Positions 35,715 through 44,501 of a DNA stretch of 64,000 bases are shown one piece after another. The translations under genes and the position numbers were made by a program. This stretch comes from Kiloniella majae (GTDB taxonomy: Bacteria; Pseudomonadota; Alphaproteobacteria; Kiloniellales; Kiloniellaceae): the NCBI RefSeq assembly GCF_002118315.1, contig NZ_MTSZ01000001.1, forward strand, positions 744,001-808,000, written 5' to 3'. Each line of letters begins with the position of its first letter. Positions within the stretch are counted from its first letter, which is position 1. The notes beneath the pieces are model-generated. The model was given only the letters and a program-made list of their open reading frames with translations. It searched no databases and had not been told where the DNA came from.

Positions 35715-36941
35715 CTAGTTTGTTTGCGGCACTTCAATCCAGTTTTTAAGAAAAGTTTTTAAGTCTGCAATATCCGGCCATCCCGCCACGACATCAATAT
35801 GCATCTGTCGCGCGCGTTCCCGATCATGATCAGGTAAAGAGCGGTAACTAAAAATAGCTGTTTTACTGGCAGGCGCCCCTAAATCTTTTAGCCAATCCAG
35901 TTTATAGAGCATCGTACTCGATGGGCCTGAGGAATGAGAACTGGAGCTAAAATACCCGGTTTTACACTCAATAAGATAGAGACGATTGTTACAAAGAAAG
36001 GCAATGTCAATTTCGTTTCGCGAGCCTGTTGGTGCTTCAATATTTACGCCACTTGCAATGTCACCAATCTGCACCGGATAATTCTGTTCTGCCCATTCGC
36101 GTTTGAGCTGGTTAATAACAGCATAGCCATATAGCTCAAACCAACCACCTCTCAAAAATTTCGCAGCATCCTGTCCCCTGAACACCAAATGCTGCTTTTT
36201 CCATTCAAGAAATCCAGTTTCTCGAAAGCAATCTACCATATGTATAAAATCATTATTTTTAAGTAACTTATGTGAAACAGGTCCGGCTTGGTAGTAACCT
36301 TTGTTTTCTTTTACCCGGCTCATATATCCGTTAAAAGCACCAATAACTGGTGAAAATTTCTTCGCATTTTTGGCCATTCTCTCCCCAAGTCGCACCATCT
36401 TCTCGCTGAGATCATGTCGCACAGGATTCGGTGAGGTAATTTTAAATCCATTACCCGATAATACATCTTCAAGAGAGGCATTATCAGGAATATCAAGATT
36501 TGATCGCTCCGCGCCGCTTAACCACACAATTCGATCATTTTTTGCATCCACCAAAAAAGCTGGAAGGTGATTACGCATAAAAACGGATACAGCAGCTAAA
36601 CTAAGTGCTTTCCCGCCGCCAGAAGCATTGAGTACAACTGATTGCTTTTCATCAGGAGAAAGAGTTTCGAACACAGTAGAAATTTGCCCAACTAAAGGTG
36701 AAATTTCTACCGGATCAAGCCCGTCGCCAATGGTGTGAATATCAACAGCTATTTGGTGATCCACAAGTGTCTCTTTAAGATAACGCGCCTGTTCCAGATG
36801 GCGGGTATCACATAGAAGTAATACACGCTTGGCAGGGAAAAATCGGCTCTCTGCTATCTTCGCCAAAGCCGGATTGAGGTTTGGCAAACTGGTATCAGAT
36901 ACCAGACAGATATGGACAGGCCCTGATCTTGTCTCTGTCAT
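35715..36941 (-). CDS. CARF-nuclease protein of the Card1/DUF1887 family
   Basis: A 408-residue protein built like Card1/Can2: an N-terminal CARF Rossmann domain (to about 165) with the nucleotide-contacting NASGGGK at 105-111, a linker winged helix, then a PD-(D/E)xK nuclease. The nuclease residues are all visible: E269 in GGWFELYGY, D312 in RNEIDIAF, and E325-C-K327 in YLIECKTG. In type III CRISPR systems such proteins cut RNA or DNA when CARF binds cyclic oligoadenylate. No cas gene or repeat array occurs in the window; DUF1887 members outside CRISPR are known (VC1899). It starts in the stop codon of meaB (ATGA overlap), so the pair is translationally coupled. Ligand and role are open. Confidence 0.85.
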   Translation of the reverse strand: MTETRSGPVHICLVSDTSLPNLNPALAKIAESRFFPAKRVLLLCDTRHLEQARYLKETLVDHQIAVDIHTIGDGLDPVEISPLVGQISTVFETLSPDEKQSVVLNASGGGKALSLAAVSVFMRNHLPAFLVDAKNDRIVWLSGAERSNLDIPDNASLEDVLSGNGFKITSPNPVRHDLSEKMVRLGERMAKNAKKFSPVIGAFNGYMSRVKENKGYYQAGPVSHKLLKNNDFIHMVDCFRETGFLEWKKQHLVFRGQDAAKFLRGGWFELYGYAVINQLKREWAEQNYPVQIGDIASGVNIEAPTGSRNEIDIAFLCNNRLYLIECKTGYFSSSSHSSGPSSTMLYKLDWLKDLGAPASKTAIFSYRSLPDHDRERARQMHIDVVAGWPDIADLKTFLKNWIEVPQTN

Positions 36942-37903
36942 TCAGCTATCACAAAATCAAGTTTACTATTTATCTGCCCCAACAGTTTAAAGGGAGAAAA
37001 TTGATCTAAATTATCGGATAGGAGTTTTTTTTGCTGGATAAAATCAAGGCCTTTACGTCCAAAGTTCTCTCTTAGTCCCTCAAACAACCAATGCTGTGCC
37101 TGTCTGTAACGCCTTTCAGTAAGTTTTCCGTTTGCTTGCATATACTGATAATGCTCATCAAGGGCGGATATGAATTCCTGCACACCATTCTGACTATTGG
37201 AGGTATGATCTTTTGCTGAAAGCGATAAAATTCGAATATCCCATTCATCTGAACGTGTGGACGTCAAAGATAAAGCCCCGCGCAAGTCGGCTTTTGCCCG
37301 CTCTGCCGTTTTCCCTAAATCGGCCTTTGTCACCAAAGCTATATCAGGAATTTCAGCAATACCGGCCTTCATAAATTGTAAGGAATCACCCGATCCAGGT
37401 TGAACGCAAAACACAATGCTATCCGCAACACTGGATATATCTGTCTCAGACTGCCCGACCCCGACGGTTTCAATCAAGACGATATCAAATACAGCGCGCA
37501 TCAGAACCATTGCGGCAGTGGCGTGATCAGCCAGTCCCCCTAATCTTTGACGTGCCGCCATCGACCGCACAAAAACCCCCTGATCTTCCGGATCCGTAAC
37601 AAAACGAACCCGATCCCCCAGAAAAGCCCCACCAGATTGTTTTGACGAGGGATCAATTGCAATAACCCCGACGGTTTGTCCCTTCGCGCGATAGAGCGAA
37701 ATCATTTCAGACAACAAAGTCGATTTACCAACCCCGGGCGGCCCTGTAATGCCAATGACCTGGGCACAAGGTTCGGCATAACATTCACTCAAAAGGGGCA
37801 GCATTTTCTCATAAGATTGTTCCAGCCCGGAAAGCGCGCGTGAAAAAGCTAACTTTCCACCTTGCCGAAGAGATACCAGCCCCAGTGTCACACACTCTGT
37901 CAT
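36938..37903 (-). CDS. meaB: MeaB/ArgK-type P-loop GTPase
   Basis: A 321-residue G3E-family GTPase that loads and protects adenosylcobalamin on methylmalonyl-CoA mutase or related B12 mutases. The P-loop is GPPGVGKST (54-62), the switch region IAIDPSSKQSGGAFLGDRVR (81-100), VGVGQSE follows the ETVG motif, and TKAD gives base recognition. No mutase gene is nearby, although the family is usually linked to one. It precedes the CARF-nuclease gene with an ATGA overlap. A neighbouring ABC importer at 48.8-52 kb could conceivably supply cobalamin, but this is speculation. Confidence 0.9.
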   Translation of the reverse strand: MTECVTLGLVSLRQGGKLAFSRALSGLEQSYEKMLPLLSECYAEPCAQVIGITGPPGVGKSTLLSEMISLYRAKGQTVGVIAIDPSSKQSGGAFLGDRVRFVTDPEDQGVFVRSMAARQRLGGLADHATAAMVLMRAVFDIVLIETVGVGQSETDISSVADSIVFCVQPGSGDSLQFMKAGIAEIPDIALVTKADLGKTAERAKADLRGALSLTSTRSDEWDIRILSLSAKDHTSNSQNGVQEFISALDEHYQYMQANGKLTERRYRQAQHWLFEGLRENFGRKGLDFIQQKKLLSDNLDQFSPFKLLGQINSKLDFVIAE

Positions 37904-38064
37904 TATCCAATGTGCCCCTTAATCAAACTCTGCAAAGCGCAATGCTAGCAAAAGCAACCTGCCACGGCATTAAAATAACTACCGCTTTGCTTTATTTCAC
38001 TATAGATTTCTTAGATAATAAAAGCACATCCACCTAAAGCCCCGAAACAAAAAGAAGGTCAAGG

Positions 38065-38118
38065 ATGAGACAAGAACGTGGGATGAAAGAAGAGCGTCAA
38101 ATGAAAGAAGAGCAAGGT
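38065..38118 (+). repeat. Three tandem 18-bp repeats at a start codon
   Basis: The first 54 bases of the methyltransferase gene are three 18-base units, each starting with ATG: encoding MRQERG, MKEERQ, MKEEQG. The last two units are identical for their first 13 bases (ATGAAAGAAGAGC). Each unit provides an in-frame ATG. Confidence 0.85.
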
Positions 38119-38994
38119 ATTAAATATGGTGACGAGACTAATCTTGCAGAAAAAGTCGCAAGTTTGCTAAAGGTAGATACCTCCTATCTACGGCATGAGA
38201 CAAGTAATCAAGAGAGCAATGACAATACACAAAAGCCCCCTTACAGTGCGCAGGATTTTTCAGTTTTTGATCATCTCCATTCCAGAGGCCGTGCCTCGAC
38301 ACAAGAACTAAGCGAATACCTTTCCGCACATCCCGGATCCGAGCTTCTGGATATTGGCTGTGGCATTGGTGGACCAGCTCGTTTTATCGCCGAGAGATTT
38401 GTCTGTAAGGTTCATGGCATTGATCTGACAAAAGATTTTTGTGAAACAGCAATATTGCTAAATCGTCTTTGTGGGTTAGATAAACGTATTCATATCACCC
38501 ATGGAAATGCCTGTAACATGCCCTATGACGATAATCATTTTGATACCGTCTGGACCCAGCACACATCAATGAATATTGCAGATAAAAAAGCTTTTTATTC
38601 CGAAATAAAACGAGTTCTTAAGCCCGGTGGCACGTTTCTGTTTCACGACATCTTTTCGAACGATAGCCTTAAAACAGACGAAGAACGTCAAATACACCTG
38701 CCGGTTCCCTGGGCAAGCCGTGCCGAACACAACCACCTGGTCGCCGGAGAAGTCATTCGGGATATTCTGAAAGATCTCGGATTTCACAGAGAAATCTGGA
38801 CCGATGTAACCGCTGAAACTCACTTGTGGTTTCATAACTACAGCGCTACAGGGAATGACCAGAACAAATTATCTAACGACCTTAATCCAGCACTTTTTAT
38901 TGGCAAAGATTTTCCTGAACGCGCCAAGAATTTGAAAAAGAACCTGGCGCTAAACAAAATATCCGTCATTCAGGGTGTTTTTAGAAAGGGCTAA
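38065..38994 (+). CDS. Class I SAM-dependent methyltransferase (UbiE/GSMT-like)
   Basis: A 309-residue enzyme that transfers a methyl group from S-adenosylmethionine. The SAM-binding motif I LDIGCGIGGPARFIAE lies near 94-109, motif II DNHFDTVWTQHTSMNI near 155-170, and post-motif GGTFLFHDIF near 190. The fold is close to tocopherol, sterol or glycine/sarcosine methyltransferases; the acceptor is unknown. The N-terminus is a threefold repeat (MRQERG, MKEERQ, MKEEQG), so any of three ATGs could be the start; AAGG sits six to seven bases before the first. A VOC-family gene follows by 106 bases. Confidence 0.85.
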   Translation: MRQERGMKEERQMKEEQGIKYGDETNLAEKVASLLKVDTSYLRHETSNQESNDNTQKPPYSAQDFSVFDHLHSRGRASTQELSEYLSAHPGSELLDIGCGIGGPARFIAERFVCKVHGIDLTKDFCETAILLNRLCGLDKRIHITHGNACNMPYDDNHFDTVWTQHTSMNIADKKAFYSEIKRVLKPGGTFLFHDIFSNDSLKTDEERQIHLPVPWASRAEHNHLVAGEVIRDILKDLGFHREIWTDVTAETHLWFHNYSATGNDQNKLSNDLNPALFIGKDFPERAKNLKKNLALNKISVIQGVFRKG

Positions 38995-39100
38995 TACTTA
39001 TAAGTCATTACGAAGGAAAGTAATCCGGCAAGAAAGTATTGAAACCTCAAATAACATTAGAAAACATACTCCAATAAAAAAACATGAGAAAGCTATAAAG

Positions 39101-39532
39101 ATGCTAACACCTTTCCATATTGCTGTTCCGGTTCGGGATATTGACGAAGCCAGAGAATTCTATGGCACAAAGATGGGCTTTTCCGAGGGCAGGAGCAGCG
39201 ATAAATGGATTGATTACAATATGTTTGGGCATCAATTCGTGGTTCATCTGGATGAAACATTGGGGAAAAACGGTAGCGTCGCTCAAATCCGAAATGCCGT
39301 TGATGGCCATGGCGTCCCGGTTCCACACTGTGGGGTTGTTTTACAAATGCAAGACTGGCAAGCCCTCGCAGAACGCATGCGCGGTATCATCGATGATTTT
39401 ATAATAGAGCCTTACATTCGCTTCAAAGGGGAAGCAGGGGAACAAGGAACCATGTTCTTCACTGATCCCACAGGGAACGCGCTGGAGTTCAAGGGCTTCA
39501 AAAACATTGAAAAAGAGCTATTTGCTACCTGA
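39101..39532 (+). CDS. VOC-superfamily glyoxalase/dioxygenase-like protein
   Basis: A 143-residue single-chain VOC (vicinal oxygen chelate) protein with paired beta-alpha-beta-beta-beta units. FHIAVPVRDIDEAREFYGTKMGF opens the fold with a metal-ligand His, and TMFFTDPTGNALEFKGF closes it with a metal-ligand Glu. It resembles dioxygenase-like VOC members of unknown substrate. I chose the ATG at 39101, which has GAGAAAG about ten bases upstream; the frame to 38975 overlaps the methyltransferase. A terminator follows at 39620. Confidence 0.85.
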   Translation: MLTPFHIAVPVRDIDEAREFYGTKMGFSEGRSSDKWIDYNMFGHQFVVHLDETLGKNGSVAQIRNAVDGHGVPVPHCGVVLQMQDWQALAERMRGIIDDFIIEPYIRFKGEAGEQGTMFFTDPTGNALEFKGFKNIEKELFAT

Positions 39533-39619
39533 ATAGAAAATCAATAACCAAATTTATTTTTCCCTGTTCGTATTCTATAGCAATACGGCATTAGCCGATA
39601 GAAGATATACCGCAGCAAA

Positions 39620-39642
39620 AAGGGCCGCAAAATGCGGCCCTT
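39620..39642 (+). terminator. Intrinsic terminator after VOC gene
   Basis: AAGGGCCGC and GCGGCCCTT form a nine-bp stem around AAAAT, followed by TTCTTCTTT and preceded by an A-run, so it can serve both the plus-strand VOC gene and the minus-strand operon ending at 39737. Confidence 0.9.
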
Positions 39643-39736
39643 TCTTCTTTGCTTTCGGATGGAACCTATCGGGGAATAGAAAACCCGAAAGCGCAGAATT
39701 AGTTTTACGCCCAAAAAGAAACATTGGTATTACTTA

Positions 39737-41041
39737 CTAGAAATAGTAACTAAGGCGCACCTGAAGATGGTCATCCCGACGAACGTCATACTGCAGTTCT
39801 TTAGTTGTCAGACCATCAGTGATCCGCAACTCCGCTTCAATTGTCCACCTGTCATTAAGGCGTCGATCTGCCTCGATAGAAAAGCTTCGAGCATGACTTA
39901 AACGGTCAACAATAACACCTGCGAGGAAGTCAGTATCTTCAACATCGTTGAGAGTTATACGCGCCCCAACGAAGATATCATCATCCAACACAGCACCAGG
40001 TGCTTCATCCTGATCTCGACCATCATAGTGATATTCGGCCAGTAATCCCAAATCACCAGAATCACCGATAATCCCAAAGAAAGTATATTCAACACCCCCG
40101 GAAAAGGCGATGAAGTCATCCCCCTGCCCTCGGCGATATATGCCTTCACCTTTCCAAAGCCACTCATCAAAAGTGGCCTGAACATCAATCGAGCTTTGAT
40201 TGATAATATCATAGAAAGGAATCAATTTTGGCTGCCCGTTACCATCCGGTTTAACCACAAACCGAGGTTCCCGGCTTGTTCCATAAAAATGAGCAAGTCC
40301 CAGATCCCAATCACCAAGAACAGTCGAATAACGTAGAGCAAAATCAGGATGGAACTCTTCCAGATCAGACTCATATTCTGCGTTATCAGTATCTACGGGC
40401 AATGCAGATCTTAAGCGCCCTTTCCGCCCTGGGAAGGTACGCTCCCGGAAATAGGGCATAGCAAAGATGTTAATGTCACCCCAAGTATTCTGGATACCCA
40501 GATTGACCATGGGTTGGCCTAGTTTGTCTTCACCATCGACATCTTCAACGCCATCAGTTTGATTGATAATATCAACAAGATGTCGTGATTCTGTTACGCC
40601 CCAAAAGACCTTGTCTGCCCCGACTTTCAGATCCCAACCATCATCAATGTGCTGGTATTTCAACTCGCGGATATCACCGTGGCGACGCTCATCATCCTGT
40701 GCATCCAGTCGAAGAAAGGGTTTAAAGTCGATACGATCATCGCCATCGTTCCATTCCACCAGAAACTCTGGTTCCAGAACGACAGAGGGGTTCAAATGTT
40801 GATCCCGTTGTCCGCTGTGCAGGGCTGAATCAGGAAAAACCCGTAAGTCCAAACTCGCAGAACCAGAGTATTCCCAATAAATGTCGCTTTCTTCTTCATC
40901 TGCCTGTTCCTGAGCTTGCGCCTGACTGGCAGATACCGCAGAAAGAATAGACGCCCCCAATGCGACGGCCCCGGTTACAATAACCAGAGCAGCCAACTTG
41001 ATCAGCTTCACTTTTTTAAAAAGGATGAAACGCGATCTCAT
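39737..41041 (-). CDS. Outer-membrane beta-barrel of RND operon
   Basis: A 434-residue exported protein with a long signal (about residues 1-43, ending AQAQ) and an antiparallel-strand pattern ending in Tyr-Tyr-Phe, the usual recognition C-terminus of outer-membrane barrels. It resembles the DUF1302-like/alginate-porin barrels found with RND permeases and LolA-like carriers. Trp, Asp and Gly-rich turns alternate through the chain. It is the third gene of the operon, 12 bases after the carrier gene, and probably takes the transported molecule at the outer membrane. Confidence 0.75.
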   Translation of the reverse strand: MRSRFILFKKVKLIKLAALVIVTGAVALGASILSAVSASQAQAQEQADEEESDIYWEYSGSASLDLRVFPDSALHSGQRDQHLNPSVVLEPEFLVEWNDGDDRIDFKPFLRLDAQDDERRHGDIRELKYQHIDDGWDLKVGADKVFWGVTESRHLVDIINQTDGVEDVDGEDKLGQPMVNLGIQNTWGDINIFAMPYFRERTFPGRKGRLRSALPVDTDNAEYESDLEEFHPDFALRYSTVLGDWDLGLAHFYGTSREPRFVVKPDGNGQPKLIPFYDIINQSSIDVQATFDEWLWKGEGIYRRGQGDDFIAFSGGVEYTFFGIIGDSGDLGLLAEYHYDGRDQDEAPGAVLDDDIFVGARITLNDVEDTDFLAGVIVDRLSHARSFSIEADRRLNDRWTIEAELRITDGLTTKELQYDVRRDDHLQVRLSYYF

Positions 41042-41053
41042 CTATTCACTTTC

Positions 41054-41875
41054 TTATCTCACACGCTTGAGCGTGTTTTTGGTAAGCTCGCTATCCTTCA
41101 AGCCCTTCTGGAACTCGATCTTGGAAAAGACAAGACGTGTCTTTTTGCCCGTTTGATGATTTTCCATGTACATGTTGTAGGGACGCCAGTACTTATCGAG
41201 ATGCTGTTTGAAGTCCGAAGAAATAAGTGTTTTCAACAGCTTGCCCTTACGATCATAATAATCGATTTTCTGCTGGCGATATTCTGACAGGTCATACCAA
41301 GTGATCATCTTGGTATAGCCAGAATTCTCATAGGTTGGCGTTTGCTCGACAACAGCACACTGCAACTCGCCACAAGGCTCGTCTCGCAGCCATTTGTAGG
41401 TGTATTTTTTCAACTCTTGCGCTGATAAATCTTCATAGGCAAATTCTGACCCCAAAAATGGCCCGGATTTATTCTTGGAGGAAATACGTTTCACACGTTT
41501 AACAGCTGGCAAATACATCCATTGATCATCAGGATCAAAAATCTTGGCAAAGCTCAAGAACGCAGTCCCTTTAACATCCCGTGGCTTGTCAAAGATCGTC
41601 AGACTTTTATCCCCGACATCGTGTCCCGGAACTTCCAGCGTTTTCTGGCGCATTTCACGGATAGACTTATCACCGTGACGGTTTTCCAACTGCATTTCCA
41701 TAAAGGATTCAGTATCACCAAATCCCCAATCACGGCGATCCCATTCCTCGGCAATCGCAGTTCCCTTTGCAATATCTGCAGCTTCATCCGCCAGTGCGGC
41801 GCTAGAGAGCGCCGTACCGGAAGTGAATGCCACAAGGGAAAGAGAGAAAATCGTCGATAACAGTTTTTTACTCAT
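41054..41875 (-). CDS. LolA-like periplasmic carrier protein
   Basis: A 273-residue exported protein of the outer-membrane lipoprotein-sorting (LolA-like) group, with a signal peptide of about 30 residues (ending ALADEA). Such proteins have a half-barrel fold that holds a lipid-like ligand in the periplasm. Conserved blocks are DKSLTIFDKPRDVKGTAFL, DDQWMYLPAVKRVKRI and SGPFLGSEFAYED. I set the start at the ATG at 41875, with GGAG nine bases upstream; the open frame to 42103 runs inside the RND gene and is not real. It lies between the RND permease and the beta-barrel, giving a continuous inner-to-outer membrane path. Confidence 0.88.
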   Translation of the reverse strand: MSKKLLSTIFSLSLVAFTSGTALSSAALADEAADIAKGTAIAEEWDRRDWGFGDTESFMEMQLENRHGDKSIREMRQKTLEVPGHDVGDKSLTIFDKPRDVKGTAFLSFAKIFDPDDQWMYLPAVKRVKRISSKNKSGPFLGSEFAYEDLSAQELKKYTYKWLRDEPCGELQCAVVEQTPTYENSGYTKMITWYDLSEYRQQKIDYYDRKGKLLKTLISSDFKQHLDKYWRPYNMYMENHQTGKKTRLVFSKIEFQKGLKDSELTKNTLKRVR

Positions 41876-41895
41876 TTTTAAAAACTCCAACTTCT

Positions 41896-44238
41896 TTATT
41901 CTGCTGGCGCAGCTGGTGCTGTACTTGTTGTCGTTGCCTTTTCGCCATCGAACAACATCAACAGTGGCGGCAACAAAAGGAAATCGATGAACAGTGCAAT
42001 GGCAATTGTAATCGCCGTCAACAAGCCCATATCGGCATTCACAGAGAACGTAGACAGGGACAGGATCGCAAAACCGGCAACCAGTACAGCTGTTGTAATC
42101 CACAGCGCACTCCCCACAGTTCTAAAACCATAGCGAACAGCATCAGCAGAAGATTCACCCCGCTCTGTACGAGCACGATTGTACTTGCTGAGGAAGTGAA
42201 CGGTCGCATCAACAATCAGACCAAGCGATGTCGCTGCAATCACGGAAACGGCCAAACCGACCTGACCAACAAACAATCCCCAAACACCAAAGGCCATAAT
42301 CGCAGGAACCATATTTGGGATCAGGCTAATCAGACCCAACTTCAGGCTACGTAGTGCAAATACGAGGGAAAGAGAGATCAGGACAAAAGCCAGGGCTGTA
42401 CCACTCAGCATGGATTTAATGTTACGATCAGCAAGGTGGGCAAACATCACCGAAGCACCGGATCCATCAGCTTCCATGTAACCCGGGGCATTATCCCGCA
42501 ACCACTGTGTTGATTCCAGAGCGATATCACGCATGTCGTTGGAAGAAACATTATCCAAAGTCACAGTCATACGAGATGCCGATTTGTCGATATTGATCTG
42601 GCTGTTAAGGTCAAGACCATATGGCAAAGACATTTCATACAACAACAGATACTGTGCCGCGAGATCACGCTCATCAGGTAATTTATACCAACTGTCATCA
42701 TCTCCATGCATTGATTTGTTCAGGCGTTTGAGAATGTCTGTTATAGAATTTACATGAACAACCTCTGGCTTTGAACGCAACCAGTTTGCGAAATCTTCCA
42801 GATGCGCCAGATATACTGGGCTGGAAACACCACCTGATTCTTCTGCATCAATTGAAAATTCGACCTGATAAACCCCGGTCAGATTATCCCGTGTAAAGTC
42901 ACTATCAACACGGAAAGGAACAGTTGTATCGAAGTATTCGATGAAGCGGTCATCAAGCTCAATCTTTGAGATAAAAGATGATGTCCCAATAACAATCAGT
43001 CCCATGCCTAACAGAAGTTTTGTTCTGTGGCCGATTACAAACTCGCCAAGACGTTCCATTACAGATGATTTACCTGTTACAACGGGTTTAACCCGAACAG
43101 GCATCACGGCAATAAAGGCAGGCAAGAAAGCAATAGAGATAATCCAGGCCGCGATAACTCCAACAGCCGCAATGTTTCCAAGATCATGGAACGGCGGTGC
43201 TTCAGAGAAATTAAGGCTCAGGAAACCAATAACTGTTGTCAATGACGTTAGGAACACAGGCTGCATATTAACGCGCAGACTTTCCACAATAGCATCGCGT
43301 TTTGCCGTACCGTGACGCATTTCATGGAACATCGTCACCAAAATATGTACGCAGTCAGCAATGGCAATTGTCAGAATAATTGTAGGTGCCATAGCAGACG
43401 GCGGTGTCATTTTGATGCCTGCAAAGCCCGCTGCGCCCATAGCAACCATTGTCGAGAAAATCGTCACCAGCAATGTGCCTAAGGTACCCGTGAAAGAGCG
43501 CAAAAAAGCAACCAGGAAGATAATGATCACGAGGAACATCAATGGTGTCAGTGTGCTCATATCTGCCATGGAAGCCGCTGGAAAGGCATTACTTAATGGT
43601 GCAAGGCCTGTAATTGCCACTTCCAATTCTGGATTAGCTGCTTCTATGTTTGCAGCCATATTTTCGGCGTACTTTACAGCCTGATCAAGAGCAACAGCAT
43701 CATCTGGCGGAAGCTGAAGAGTAATCTGGACCCCGGTTGTCGTGCTGTCTTCGGAAATAATACGCTTTGCCAATGCTGGCTCACTCAGCGCAATTTGTTC
43801 AATCCGATCCAACCCGACCTGGCTTAAACCACCGGTTTCTTCAACCAAGTCAGCAACCGTCAAATCGTCTTCTACGGCTTCCGTATGTTGAAAATTCGTA
43901 ATGGAATCCACACGAATAGAATAGGGAATTTGCCAAGACTCTTCGGTCAAATCCTGTACAACTTCCAACCACTGTGGGGTAAAGACTTTGCCATTATTTG
44001 GCTTGAGAACAAAAAGAATATTATCCGTTTTGGTATATATATCCTGCAAACTTTCGAATGCATTCAATTGTGGGTTATCGTCACCAAAAAAGACACGATA
44101 ATCACTTGTAAAGGAAAGAAAACGCCCACCCGATGCGACGCCCAATGTCGCCAAAATTGTGACCAGGAGGACGAGCCAGCGCCAGCGGATTATGCCTTTT
44201 GCATAACTGACTGACAGGCGGTCCATGAAATTGCTCAT
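41896..44238 (-). CDS. RND/MMPL-family membrane transporter
   Basis: A 780-residue inner-membrane transporter with 12 membrane segments in two halves, each with a large periplasmic loop, typical of the MMPL/HpnN-like RND group that moves lipids, hopanoids or other hydrophobic molecules. Signature stretches are FTSDYRVFFGDDNPQL in loop 1 and LISLIPNMVPAIMAFGVWG and SVIAATSLGLIVDATVHFL near the end. No membrane-fusion protein is encoded; the LolA-like carrier takes that place. I chose the ATG at 44238 (GGAG eight bases upstream). It is the first gene of the operon and is divergent from the TetR gene. Confidence 0.9.
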   Translation of the reverse strand: MSNFMDRLSVSYAKGIIRWRWLVLLVTILATLGVASGGRFLSFTSDYRVFFGDDNPQLNAFESLQDIYTKTDNILFVLKPNNGKVFTPQWLEVVQDLTEESWQIPYSIRVDSITNFQHTEAVEDDLTVADLVEETGGLSQVGLDRIEQIALSEPALAKRIISEDSTTTGVQITLQLPPDDAVALDQAVKYAENMAANIEAANPELEVAITGLAPLSNAFPAASMADMSTLTPLMFLVIIIFLVAFLRSFTGTLGTLLVTIFSTMVAMGAAGFAGIKMTPPSAMAPTIILTIAIADCVHILVTMFHEMRHGTAKRDAIVESLRVNMQPVFLTSLTTVIGFLSLNFSEAPPFHDLGNIAAVGVIAAWIISIAFLPAFIAVMPVRVKPVVTGKSSVMERLGEFVIGHRTKLLLGMGLIVIGTSSFISKIELDDRFIEYFDTTVPFRVDSDFTRDNLTGVYQVEFSIDAEESGGVSSPVYLAHLEDFANWLRSKPEVVHVNSITDILKRLNKSMHGDDDSWYKLPDERDLAAQYLLLYEMSLPYGLDLNSQINIDKSASRMTVTLDNVSSNDMRDIALESTQWLRDNAPGYMEADGSGASVMFAHLADRNIKSMLSGTALAFVLISLSLVFALRSLKLGLISLIPNMVPAIMAFGVWGLFVGQVGLAVSVIAATSLGLIVDATVHFLSKYNRARTERGESSADAVRYGFRTVGSALWITTAVLVAGFAILSLSTFSVNADMGLLTAITIAIALFIDFLLLPPLLMLFDGEKATTTSTAPAAPAE

Positions 44239-44427
44239 TTGCCAAGCTCCGAATAGATATCGTCTGCTTCGTGGCAATTATGTTTCTTTTGCTTTTCCCA
44301 AAACTGCCCCTCTGAAACCCGGCAAACTTTGAAGGAGATTCAGTTTTTTCCGCATCAAAGACTGCTTTTACTTTGGAAATCAGACGTTTTCCGGTATTAC
44401 CTAACTTGAAACATAGTCACCACTAAA

Positions 44428-44488
44428 GTAAACTAGTCGGTGTAGTTTACTTATTTATATTTCAATGTAAACTACACGGTGTAGTTTA
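44428..44488. promoter_or_regulatory. Two near-identical palindromic TetR operators
   Basis: GTAAACTAGTCGGTGTAGTTTAC (split at 44428-44439 and 44440-44450) and GTAAACTACACGGTGTAGTTTA (44467-44488) are copies of one palindrome with centres 39 bases apart. The right copy is almost perfectly symmetric. They lie between the RND operon and the TetR gene, the right one ending 14 bases before the TetR start, so the regulator likely represses both directions. Confidence 0.8.
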
Positions 44489-44501
44489 TTTGGAGTCGAA
44501 T

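Noticed and set aside
35300-38100. CRISPR array or cas gene near the CARF-nuclease
   Set aside because: Read on both strands; no regularly spaced repeats and no Cas family motifs.
41876-42103. N-terminal extension of the LolA-like carrier
   Set aside because: It runs inside the RND gene and would place the signal peptide mid-protein.
44278-44501. A small ORF or riboswitch in the RND-TetR spacer
   Set aside because: The structure is explained by the two operator palindromes.
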